Assembly: GCF_020921035.1 (NCBI RefSeq)
Contig: NC_063157.1
Location: 11,568,001 to 11,632,000, forward strand
From: Rhodamnia argentea
Lineage: Eukaryota > Streptophyta > Magnoliopsida > Myrtales > Myrtaceae
Reading direction: 5' to 3'
DNA: 64,000 bases
The notes under the pieces were generated by a model that did no database searches, was not told the origin of the DNA, and worked only from the letters and a program-made list of their open reading frames with translations. Positions 22,279 through 32,781 of the stretch are shown here, piece after piece. Numbering within the stretch: position 1 is the stretch's first letter; each line of letters starts with the position of its first letter. The position numbers and the translations under genes are program-made.

Positions 22279-23739
22279 TCAAGCGACTTTGCGCTTGAGG
22301 AGGATGAACGATTCGCCGGGCGGCTTGCACCCGGGGTCCAATAGCATGGAGGACTCTTCGTTCTTCTTCTCGAACCGGTCGAATAACCCGTGCACTATCT
22401 CAGCCCCGAAATGGTCCTTGACAAGCCCCTCCAGGAGCGCCCTGAAGTATGAGGTGACCATAGACAGCGGCACCCTGGTGGTCCCTCCGTCGATCTTGGA
22501 CAGATCGAGCAGCTCGATCCTCTTGATGCTGAACGAACCGTTTCTCTTAATGCCTGTTTCCAGCTCTTGCTGGCTAGCATAGTATCTGGGGAGGTTGAAA
22601 GAGTCCACATCATTTTCGCTTAAGCAACCCCTATAGCCAAGACAACAACAAGATTGATCATTGAACACTTTCGAAAGGAACTTGTGATGGCCTCGATGTA
22701 CTCAACTTTCTGACCAATGTCAATGGAGGGCGCAAACTTGGAAGCGGATTTTGTACCTTGGTGGCCATGTCGACGAGGCAGGAACCTAGGACTCCGCCCA
22801 TTGCTATGAGTGTGCATTGCTGAGCAGTTGTCCCGTCAAGAGGCACGGAACGACAAGGGCTGTAAGCCCTCCGCACGGGAGCTCTTGCTCTCTGGCTCCG
22901 AGGAAACGCTCCACATCTCTAGCGAATTGAGCAGCGTACGCTTCGTGGACCTCTCGAGGGCCGTATGATAGTCGATCCTTCCCTTGTTCCATGCAGACGA
23001 GTCCCTGTCCACCACTTCTTTCGGCACTTCCGAGAGCCAGGGCAGGGCTTAGGAGAAGTGGATGACGTGGATCGAAGCCTTGGGAAATAGGCAGCCGTGA
23101 AACGCTCCGGGGACACTGGCTGTGAAGTAGCGTTGGTCGCAAGGGAGCGATCTGAAGAGGGTGTTGAAGTCGTTGGATGTGAAGTCATTGAAGAATACTT
23201 TGAACTCGATGGCCTCAGCTCCGAGGCCATAGGAGCTGAACTTGAGTTCAAGGGATTCGATGATGTTCTGCACCGCAATGGAAGTGTTGGGCCCGATGGA
23301 GCACCCTAACTCACAGAATGTGGTCAAGGCCGCCAAAGGAGAAATGAACCGGTTGGCGTCGAGCTTCTCGGTGATGGACTCTTTGATCAAGGCCTTGGCG
23401 GTTTCTACTCCCCATTTCGGCAAAATTTTTCTACTCTTGATCAGAATCCTGGCCCCGTAAAAACTAATCGAAAAGCAGTAGTTCGTAATAGGGTATCGCG
23501 AACTCTGATGATTGAAAATAAAGAAGACACATAAGATGATCATTAGCCTGATAAAGGGCATCATCCAAAAAAAAAAACAAAGCAGGAAAACATTGCCATA
23601 AGAGAGAAGAAACACATGATAAAGCCGCAGGTGAAATATGTTCGCCAGAATGCACTGCCTGAAAGGTGGAGTTGCGGGTGTCACTGTACAAGCCATCTCC
23701 TCCATTCGCCGGAAGCGATCGAGTTGGTACACCGGCCAT
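22279..23739 (-). pseudogene. SABATH carboxyl methyltransferase pseudogene
   Basis: SABATH enzymes methylate carboxyl groups of small plant molecules such as salicylate, jasmonate and farnesoate using AdoMet. Exon 1 (from 23739) encodes MAGVPTRSLPANGGDGLYS, the family's substrate-side N-terminus. Exon 2 carries GVETAKALIKE, ELGCSIGPNTS (AdoMet-binding), VFFNDFTSNDFNTLFRSLP and RYFTASVPGAFHGCLFP. The last exon (about 22638-22279) gives VDSFNLPRYYASQQEL through SFILLKRKVA with normal stop. Lesions: a TAA at 23049-23051 where the family has a tyrosine (…HFS-stop-ALPWLSEVP), a one-base frameshift near 22955 before PREVHEAYAAQFARD, and another near 22840 before LDGTTAQQCTLIAMG. The first splice donor is also atypical (caggcagtgc). 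Three coding lesions make a functional product very unlikely, barring assembly errors. Substrate cannot be predicted. Confidence 0.85.
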
Positions 23740-23763
23740 CTCTCTCTGTCTCTCTCTCTCTCC
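23735..23763. repeat. CT-rich tract upstream of SABATH pseudogene
   Basis: Imperfect (CT)n at the presumed 5' leader of the minus-strand pseudogene, like that in front of the methyltransferase gene. Confidence 0.6.
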
Positions 23764-24797
23764 CTCACAAGGGCACTTTGCTCTGGACCTGCTATATTAC
23801 CTCTGTCGTGATCTTTAAGCCAAACAGCCTTTTAGCTTCCGAAGTAACCGAGGTCGATTGCTCAAGTTGGATGAGAAATGAAAAATAAACAAATCATGAA
23901 AGATTACATGTTAATTGATTTAGTAAAACGAGCAGAAGCAGTTAATTCCTGGGCCGGCCAACAATACTTCAGTACAACTCACACTTTCTTGGCTGGTAGT
24001 AACATTATGTCCGGACACTTTCTTGGCTGGTAGTAACATTGTGTTCACCTTCTCCTTGTAATTATTGAACTATTTAAGCATTCCTGTCTTTTAGTTTCCT
24101 CAGTAAACTGCAAAGCAAATTACTTCAAAATAATAATAAATGCAAGCATCACAATTCCAACTCCTAATTACACTGACCAAAAGAAATCTTAATTGGATGT
24201 ATGCTCCTTTTCCACAATTAGATTGGGATTTTCCCACCAAATCTGGTCGGAGACTCGATCCTCACCAGGATCCAAACTCGAGTTATGGACAGTAATGGAC
24301 TATGAATATGGTCTTTAAAGCTCACAAGAGTCTTACAAATAGTACCATCACTCATTCTCTTGTCTTAGGAGCTCAAAGATGCCCACTAAAGCTGAAAAAT
24401 GGACTAATAAATCGGAAAGTTAGCATCGACTGAAAACAGACGAGAACTGGGGAATCGGCCGTTAAGCCCTAGACTTCTTTCATAGGTTTAACCGCTGGTT
24501 TCTGCTTTGTCATTTAAGTAACAGCTATCATTCAGCAGAATACAAGTACTAGGCCAAATTTGTTCACTGATGATGCTCAGAAGTTAGATTCATACAAACC
24601 AGGTAAGGCTAGGCAGTCGTGACACTGTTGATCCCACATGAACCACAGGATAGCAAAAGACCAAGAAGAAATTTTATATGCAGTTTCTCTCTTCCTTTCA
24701 TGTTTATAGTTAATTTCTATGTTCTTGCTGGACACACGTAAACAAGGGAATGATCTCATGCTTTACAGGGAAGCTGTAAAGTTCTGTTGAGATCAAG
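23764..24797. other. Intergenic region and 5' leader of the pseudokinase gene
   Basis: A 26-bp direct repeat (acactttcttggctggtagt plus aacatt) occurs at 23981-24006 and 24015-24040. An 'acag' acceptor-like site at 24764-24767, after 'ctcatgcttt', may end a leader intron 30 bp before the ATG. No other gene is supported. Confidence 0.45.
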
Positions 24798-27700
24798 ATG
24801 ATGGGTCAGTTGCGGCTCAAAGAATCTACCGATTACTGTGACGTGCAACATACTGGAAATTTTCTGAGCTTTGCTTCGAGGGGTGATAGAGTAGGCTTGA
24901 ACCAGATGCTTAGGAAAGGCATATCTCCTAACGTCCAAGACTATGATAAGAGGACTGCTTTACATCTTGCAGCGAGCGAGGGCCATGCTCCTATCGTTGA
25001 GCTGCTTCTTCTTTACAAGGCTGATGTTAACCTTCAAGATCGATGGCACCGCACTGTAAGCTTCCATTTAGTGCATCATCTCTTGTTCATAACTGATTTT
25101 GTTTGTTGTTTTCGTTTTCTGAAGATATGGGGCTTGAAGTTAAAAACCATCATGTGTCTGTTTCGTGTTCTTTATCAGACTAAAACTCTATGATTTTCTT
25201 ACCTGAAGCCCTTGACCGATGCGAGAACCTATGGACACCGAGACATTTGCAGGATCCTGGAAGTGAATGGTGGCATAGATTTCAAAAACGATCAACCAAT
25301 GGTAACCAACTTAATCTCAACAGCAAAATTAGTTCAAAAACACTTCCAATGGGGACTTTATTACTTTGTTGAGCCAAGTCCTCTGAGCAATGGGCCCGAG
25401 CACGGGTGACATCTCCTAGAGAGCACCCTATTAGCTTTTATTAGAGAAAATGGATGCAATGAATGCATCTAACCCTGTAATTTCCATTTTGCAGACGGTT
25501 CGACATGAACCTGATTTGAATGAAGTGAATATCGACATTGCAGAACTTAGTCTGACGGATTCTTCTACTGTTGAACAGGTAGGAGCCTCTATGAACAGAC
25601 CTAAGAGGTATCTAAAGGGGCCATTTCAGTACTTCATTAAGCGTATAAATCACGTCTGAGATTAGCTAAATCACATTAACTATATTACGTCGCAAAACTA
25701 CCGACACGGTGTCAGTAAATGACTGCAAATAACTGTTTCAGGTACTAACTAGTCATTAGCATTTTTCCTGCTGCAGGGTGTATTTGGCGAGTCTGAAAAG
25801 GTCAAGTGGCGTGGAACATGGGTCGCCAAAACCATAATCAAGAGCCAAATCTGCCATCCTGTCAAAATGTGCGTAAAAGCTTCAGGTTTTCTCATCTTCC
25901 TCGAACAGTTTTGTGAATCGACTTCTCTCCACAAGACGAAAGTATGCAAGGGGACTGAATTTTCCTATTTCAATCATGATACAGGAAATTATCAGCGAAG
26001 GACAACACTCTCTTACGAGAACTCAGGCACCCCAACATATTGCAGTTTCTCGGTTCGATTGTGCAAGGAGAGGAAATGATTCTGATCACTGAATATTTAC
26101 CGAAGGTATCGGCAAACTTTATCACACTACTTCTCAAATGACCCTCCCTCTGGGGTAAACTAATTTGCTTTTCTTGTGCATGAATCTTCATTTACTACTT
26201 ATGATTGTGATATTTTGTCTCATTGTCTGTTAGAATTCTGTTTTTTCCAATGTCTAGGAGTCTCAATGAACAAAATATCATGCAGACAGCTATAACAACT
26301 GAAGAATCTTTAAGATCAAATCATAAGACTCTCCTTTCAGTTAAGGTTTGCCTTGTACAGTGAAGACACTTTTGGGCGGACCAAGGCTTGAGCTCTTAGG
26401 AAGCTACTTCACTCGTCAATCTTTTTATCAACTGTGTGTTCCACTCACCTTGCTGTTCCAAATGTGTTTCAGGGGAATCTCGAGGACATAGTGAACGGGA
26501 AAGTGAGATTAGAACTGCCCACTGCTTTGCAATATGCACTCGACATAGCTAGGTGAATTAAGCTGTTCTCTCTCTTAAACCTTTTTTCTCACTGGAAAAT
26601 GAAATTCGTTTTTTGATGGTATTTCAGCTGCGCAAACCTTTCGATACAATAGATATCTCAGGATTCCTACTCTTATTTATCCTTCTGTGTGGCTAGATTA
26701 TTCAAATTCATGATGCTTAGTGAAAGCAAATGATCTGAAACACAAAGCTTAAAAATGTAGTTCATGTGCTTAAGAATCCAAGACTTACCTGATTGAGGAC
26801 TCGGTTGAAGCAGCTTAAGCATATATAGCTAGTAATTATGCTGATAAAACTGCAAGTCAAGGTTGCAGCATATTCAACGACTTAAGTAGGATCATTCAAA
26901 AGGTACATTGAACCACCATAAAGCATTTATCAATTTCCGAAATAATTTGCAGGGGAATGAATTATCTCCACCAGCATAAACCCCTTCCTATAGTGCACAA
27001 TCATCTCCACCCCAGGTAAGTATGTTTCCGGGCCTTTGCACTATATTTGCAGAAGTGATGTCAGGTATTGAAACTTAGGAAACAGTTAAGATCAAATCAA
27101 TTCCTAGAATTTTTCTTTTTTTTTTGTCTGGTACAACACTTATTCAGTGATGATGGAGAACTTCTTCAAGAATGACTAGACAGAGCACCAGCTAAAGTAA
27201 AGTCTTAGCAGAAGTAATGCAATCTGTAGCATCACTGAATTGCCCTGGCTTTGTATCTCACCAATTTTTAGAACAAACAATCGTTTTGAAGTCATGTCCT
27301 GGCCGTGTGTCGGTGTATCTCACCAGTGCTTCCTCCTTTGTGTACAGAAACCTACTACAGGATGAAGGAGGACACTTAAAGATCGGTGAATATTGGGTGC
27401 CAATGTTATATGAGCAAATACACCCTAATCAAGAAGCCAGTATGTGACCAAATAATTTTTGTAGTTCAAATCCATACCGACTTTAACACTCATCTTGTCA
27501 AGTCTTCTGCTTCACAGGTCCAAAAAAGGACGGTTCTGGTCACAAAAGAAACCCTTCAGGCGACACCAACGAAGATATCCTTTCATTTGGGACTATGATT
27601 TATCAGGTCGGCAAACTGGATATGAAAAGCGAAAATAGCTTGCTTCATGGGCAGCAAAAGTAGCTTTTCTTCCACAAATCCTGTTATCAACTGCTTTTAT

Positions 27701-28494
27701 TCATCCATGACTGAAAAACGTCATTTTTGTTGTGTTTTCGATAGATCTTGCCAGTTGCCATTACTATCCTTTTTGCTCTTCTTTTTCCTGCTAAGTCTGT
27801 CGCATTGTTTATGCTTACAAGATTTTCCCTCTTGTCTGGGTTCGTACGATCGAATAGCAGATGTTCGAAGGAAAGCAACCGCTAAATAGTGAGAACTCTG
27901 ATGCCACGTATGTGGAGTCTGCTGATTTCAAAGCGAAGTTCCAGATGAGCAAGTGTCCAAAAAGAGTTCAACAGTAAGTGAAGCCAGTCATGCATATCGA
28001 GTTCTATATTGTCCAAATACTTTGTTTTGCTTTATGAGTTGCATACCGAGAAAAATGATCTTTAGTTAAGCGCTTACATCTCTTGCTTCCGCGGATAGAC
28101 AATGATTTTAGACGATTAGCGCGTTGATAACGTGTAAGATATCCGAAATGGAATATCTTTGATGGTTCATTGTATCTTTCAAGATATATAGCATGATTAG
28201 GTCCGGCAAAGGCAGGTACACATTGACTGCAATGCAAACAGACTGGTTCACGGAAAGTATAGCAATTTTCACATTAGGATAATCCAGACGCTCATGCATA
28301 TTAAGGTGTTCTGCAACCTGTATATGGCCTGCAAGCTGAGACTCTCATGATACTCATTTTCTTTCGTTTTTGATTGCAGATTAATCGAGCACTGCATAAG
28401 TAAGGATCCAAATCGGATGCCGACCTTCACGGCTGTGATCCAAACACTTGAAGAAGTTTCCTCGAGCCTCACGAGGCCCGCATGCGTCTGCTAA
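24798..28494 (+). CDS. Ankyrin-repeat integrin-linked-kinase-like protein with pseudokinase domain
   Basis: Eleven exons join in phase to 399 residues: 24798-25055, 25209-25301, 25495-25578, 25777-25868, 25985-26105, 26473-26552, 26953-27015, 27348-27439, 27518-27606, 27861-27973, 28380-28494. Residues ~16-117 hold ankyrin repeats (DKRTALHLAASEGHAPIVEL; TYGHRDICRILEVNGG). Residues ~146-395 follow the Raf-like/ILK group of plant kinases: GVFGESEKVKWRGTWVAK (beta-3 lysine ~163), LLRELRHPNILQFLGS, MILITEYLPKGNLEDI, MNYLHQHKP, then the catalytic loop. There HRD is replaced by His258-Asn-His260, and DFG by Glu278-Tyr-Trp280 (LKIGEYWVPMLYEQIHPNQ). Loss of both aspartates predicts no normal phosphotransfer; it probably acts as a scaffold or allosteric partner. 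NEDILSFGTMIYQMFEGKQP and the C-lobe are intact. An in-frame TAA at 24777 supports the start. No coding lesion is seen, so the altered motifs look like a selected state of the family rather than decay. Confidence 0.9.
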
Positions 28495-29169
28495 ATTTGC
28501 CGATACACGGCCTAACATGTAGACGGTGGACTCAGCAAGGGAAATCTCGTTTTCTGTCGTTCTAATGTGAAAGCGTGAACAAACGAAACGCCTTGGGTAA
28601 AAAATAATTGCAGAAATAAAACTTGAATACAGCAAATTTTGGTGGTGTGCCTACTTCGCAAGGAGAGATCAACAAAATAGTTCTCCTATGATCAGCAAAA
28701 ATGAAACTACATTCGTTGTCGGCAAGAGTACAAATTTGAAATTCCTAATGGGGCTCGGGTCTCCTTGCAATTCAATTGCGGGTCGGATTTCAAGCTGATC
28801 GAGGTTAATTTCGAGCCATAATCTATACTTTCTTTAACTAACAACTTAGCATGATTTACACCCACATGGGTAGCAACAGACAACGATCCAGGCCGACCTC
28901 CATCTGAGGATTACCTGACGCAAATGGTTAAGAAAAGAAGATTGAGTTGGTCGAGAAGGCTTGGCAAGTCTTCGCCTAACAAGTTCTTCTTTGCCACATG
29001 CTAGACGATCACAAGCATCTATAACGTGGATCGACCATCCCAACTCTTAGCTAAACAAAGGTAAAAAGGAATGGGATGCCAGTTCCTTTTAGCACCACAC
29101 ATGATGTAACAGTTCCGGAATCACAAGGTTGGACTGTCCAATCAACGACATCAGCAGAACCTCCGAACC
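28495..29169. other. 3' flank of pseudokinase gene, nothing else recognised
   Basis: Ordinary intergenic sequence; minus-strand ORFs here have no motif. The end of the stretch leads into the duplicated upstream module of the MATE array. Confidence 0.5.
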
Positions 29170-30110
29170 ATATGAAGTTACTGCAGACAATGACTTAACA
29201 GTCGCAGACATTCGGTCCAGGAACGAGCACGAACTGAATTCCTGGAGCGCAGGCGCTTTCGAACGAGCGCTGCCAGGTGCATTTGCGGAGCTAGGTTACT
29301 GTCGAATCTGTACGCCATGCCCTACTGAAAGGCAACCCTCCCTTTCATGCAACTTTGATGACTTTCGAGGCGCATAGGGAACTTTGGTTACATCCACAAT
29401 ATGGGGAATGTGTGATCCTTCGCCCCGAAGGGCGACATATTAGAATTCATCTCGAGTTTGAGCTGTGATTTAACTTAGGAAAGTTCTGATTGGACGTAAC
29501 ATTTTGAAGCAACACTAAAACCTTTGCTGGAGTTGGATGATTGAGTCGGTAAAAGAACATGGAAATTGATTTCTATGTTGAAATCGGTGTACAAAGAGTT
29601 TCCTAGATTAATATACATAGGTCCGCTTTGGTGCCGCTGTTGACGTAATTTGCCAGAGTTGTCTTCTTCGTCGGATATGATTTTACACCCGATTCAGTAT
29701 ATAGATATGTGTGTGTGTATGTTATATGTATGTTCATCATGGATTTATTTTGGTACCATTTTTGACGAAATTAGTTAGAGTCGTCATCTCATTCTCCGTG
29801 GGATTTTATGTGTACACCCAATTGGTGCAGCACTTCTCGTCCCAAAGCAAATCGATTGGTGCTTTCGTAGATTTCACTCGGTGATTTGTGTTGTACATCC
29901 ATTTGAAGACCGTTTGTCTTATCGAAGGCACGAGTGTTTGTTTTTGGAAGCTGCGAAGTAACTCTCCTTGATTATTATATGGAGCAATTATGTTACGCTA
30001 AACACGGTGAGTTTGGGTGTAATGTAATTTAAGACTCGTAAGCACTTGAGTGAGTGACGTAACTCTATGGTTCTCTCCGATTAATTAGTGGGTTTCCTTG
30101 TGACCGGCTC
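29170..30110. repeat. Upstream module of MATE array, copy 1 (partner 41789-42430)
   Basis: Blocks match between the two sites in the same order: 'atgaagtt.ctgcagacaatgact' with 'ggtccag.aacga', 'tcatgcaacttt', 'ttggtgccgc.gttga.gtaat', 'cagagttgtctt', 'gtttgt.tta.cgaaggc.cga' and 'aa.tctccttgat'. Similarity is interrupted by indels. This shows that several kilobases of 5' flank were duplicated together with the transporter gene. No protein is evident in either copy. Confidence 0.7.
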
Positions 30111-30121
30111 TTCTTGCGAAT

Positions 30122-30746
30122 TAGAGATGTCAAAACGGGTTGAAAACTCATATTTTAACCCATATTTAATGAGATAGGTCAAATATGAGTTAGTCAAATT
30201 TTAATAAATGGGTCGTTAATGTATTTGAGTTATAAACTTAATTATATGTGGGTGGTAAATGGATTTAAAGACAAACCCATATTTTAAACTATTTACAACC
30301 CATTCAGTTTGTAAATATTATTAGTTGAGTCATCCCATTCATGTGTCTCTTGAAGTTTTTATATTTTATATATTTTTTAATTTCTGATTTTTTAATTTGT
30401 AATTTTTCATTTTCCTTTTTTCTTTCTTTCTTTTACATAACGATTTAAAAGTCAAGTGGCCGACCGCCCGATGCTCGCCCACCACCCGTCGGTCGCTCGT
30501 CGCGCCCACCGGTCGCCGATCGATGGCCTCGTGGGGTATGAGTTGTCAATCTAGTCATAAAACAATAAATATTCACAAGATATAAATTTTTTAAATTAGA
30601 TTAAATATGAGAGTGTTTTAGCAATATGGGTTGGGTATGGATCATTATATTAATATTGCATGGAAATGGGTCAAAACCGATTAAATAGATCAATATGGGT
30701 CGGATCATTTTCGACCCGACCCATGCCACCCCGTTTGACATATCTA
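30122..30746. mobile_element. hAT-type MITE with tagagatgtcaaa ends
   Basis: Left end tagagatgtcaaaacggg and right end, in reverse complement, tagatatgtcaaacgggg form imperfect terminal inverted repeats. Sub-terminal text is dominated by aaccca/tgggtt words in both arms. A GC-rich core lies at 30455-30535. I could not find a matching 8-bp target duplication, so boundaries are approximate. It is absent from the partner module near 42430, so it inserted after the duplication or was lost there. Confidence 0.6.
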
Positions 30747-31139
30747 CCATGAAATAGCTATCGATATTCAAAACTAACCACATAAACCTTTCGCGCACTT
30801 CATGGTTTCTTTTTAATTTCTCTGATAATTTCCATCTCTCGGGTTAGATTTTGAGTTACGTAGCTTCTCCGTTATTTCACAGCATGCACGCCCTCACTTT
30901 CCCTCCCTTGCGATTATTCCTTACAAGATCCGTTTGGACAATTTGTCATTTCGAGTCAATCCTTTCCTTCACTTATTACATGAAATCCCATCGATTTGGA
31001 TTTGAATTTGGCTGACGCCAAAAAAGTCCTCTTCATTCAAATAAAATAATGCATTAAGTTGTTTTTCTTTTACTTTTGAAGGATATAGTTTGGTAATTTG
31101 AACGTTGTTTCTGTCCCAACACAAGTTGCCTCTTCATGT

Positions 31140-31305
31140 GTGCACTGACCATGTTGATCAACTAATCTTTCCGGAGGAGACGATGATTAGTCAGCAGACG
31201 CAACTTGGAGACAAACTCAAGAACAACGTAGTAATTGCAAATTGCCTCTTCACTCATCCTTCATTTAAACTGTTGCATCCAGTCCTGAAACCTGCCGGAA
31301 GAGCC
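31140..31305 (+). promoter_or_regulatory. Conserved 5' leader of MATE copies
   Basis: The text 'tgaccatgttgatcaactaa' followed by 'gcaacttggagacaaactcaag' upstream of this MATE copy recurs before the other two (39452-39540 and 42938-43070). It lies within 165 bp of the start codon, so it is presumably the shared leader/proximal promoter duplicated with the gene. No TATA box was pinned down. Confidence 0.45.
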
Positions 31306-32436
31306 ATGGAAGTGTTGCAGGAGAGCGAGCGCATAAGATGGGGGATAACGAGAGATCTCTATGCGAAAAAACTGAAGAAGGCCGCTCACATAGCAGCTCT
31401 GATGGTGGCGGTTTCGGTGTTGCAGTATCTCTTGCGAGTCGTGCCGTTGGTCGTGGTCGGACACCGTGGCCAACTCTCGCTCTCCAGTATTGCCATCGCC
31501 ACTTCTCTGGCCAATGTCACTGGGTTCAGCCTCCTTGTAAGCCAATGCCATTGCTTAATAACTTGGTCACACTCTTAAACAACAGAAACCTAAGTCATAT
31601 CGGGTATTCCTAGCAGTCAGGATTAGCTAGTGGACTCGAAACTCTATGCGGGCAAGCTTATGGCACTGGGCAATTCCAGAAACTCGGAGTTTATTTTTTC
31701 AGCGCCACCTTGTCTCTAATTCTCGTTTGTCTTCCGGTTTGCATTCTTTGGATTTTCAGAGACAAGATCCTGGAACGAATGGGCCAAGATCCTGAAGTCT
31801 CGCTCGAAGCCCGTAAATACTTGATGTGTCTCATCCCTGCACTGTTCGGGGGCGTGATCCTCAAGCCCCTCATTCGGTTTCTCCAAACTCAAAGCGTGAT
31901 ATTACCCATGCTCTTCTGCTCCTTCTTGATCCTTTGTTTCCACATACCCCTTTGCTGGGTTCTTGTGTATAAATTGGAACTAGGATGCACAGGCGCCGCC
32001 TTGGCCTTCGGCATATCGACTGGGTTGAATGCAATCCTGCTCGGGTTCCACGTAGTGTTCTCTTCAGCATGTGAGAGAACCCGTGCATGGTTCACTAAGA
32101 ACGCCTATCATGGAATCCTCGAGTTCTTCCAATAAGGAGTTCCTTCTGCTTTAATGACATGGTCAGTCTCTCTAGTCCCAAAAAAGAGAAACTTTCTAGC
32201 TGTTTCATCCTCTCTTCATTTGTTTCTTAATGCCCATGCTTGCAGCCTAAAATGGTGGTCCTGCGAGCTGCTCACATTGTCATTGGGCCTTTTATCGAAT
32301 CCAAAGCTCGAGACATCGGTTCTCTCCATATGGTATGGCATAAAACAGTTCAGCAATCCTTTTTACACAAATCGGCAATCCTTTTCTGACTGTTATAATG
32401 CTAATGGTTCAGTCTTACGATCTCTACATTGCACTT

Positions 32437-32728
32437 TGTTATAAAATTGCTTCAGTGCTGCACGTGTTCTTTGAATACGTTTCTCTTTTCTTTAGTTTGT
32501 TTCAGTTAATAAAATCACATTGTCCTAGTCTTTAGGAAGTAGTTAGATATGTTGTTGGGATTTTGATCCATGATTCTCTCACTTTTAGTTTGTTTAGACT
32601 TTAAATTTGAGAATGAGAAATCAAATAGAAGAAGATTTCCTTGTTGGCAGCACATACGTATCTTCCTATTCTTCTTCAGTACCAAAAACACTTCTTCAAT
32701 CCTCTGTTTTTATCTTTAAACACTAACA
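32437..32728 (+). repeat. 5' LTR of the Copia element
   Basis: 292 bp, begins TG and ends CA. Identical in length to the 3' LTR; single-base differences lie at six sites, for example cacg/caag near the start and ggcagc/ggctgc near the end. Confidence 0.96.
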
Positions 32729-32731
32729 AAT

Positions 32732-32743
32732 TGGTATCAGAGC
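32732..32743 (+). other. Primer-binding site, complementary to initiator Met-tRNA
   Basis: tggtatcagagc, three bases after the 5' LTR, is the usual plant Copia primer-binding site for the 3' end of initiator methionine tRNA. Confidence 0.93.
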
Positions 32744-32781
32744 TCTCTTCTTAAGGGATCTGTGTGTGAGTTTGACGCATC

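Noticed and set aside
31105-31305. Upstream extension of the first MATE exon (67 extra codons)
   Set aside because: The conserved family start is the Met at 31306; the extension is not in frame or conserved in the other two copies.
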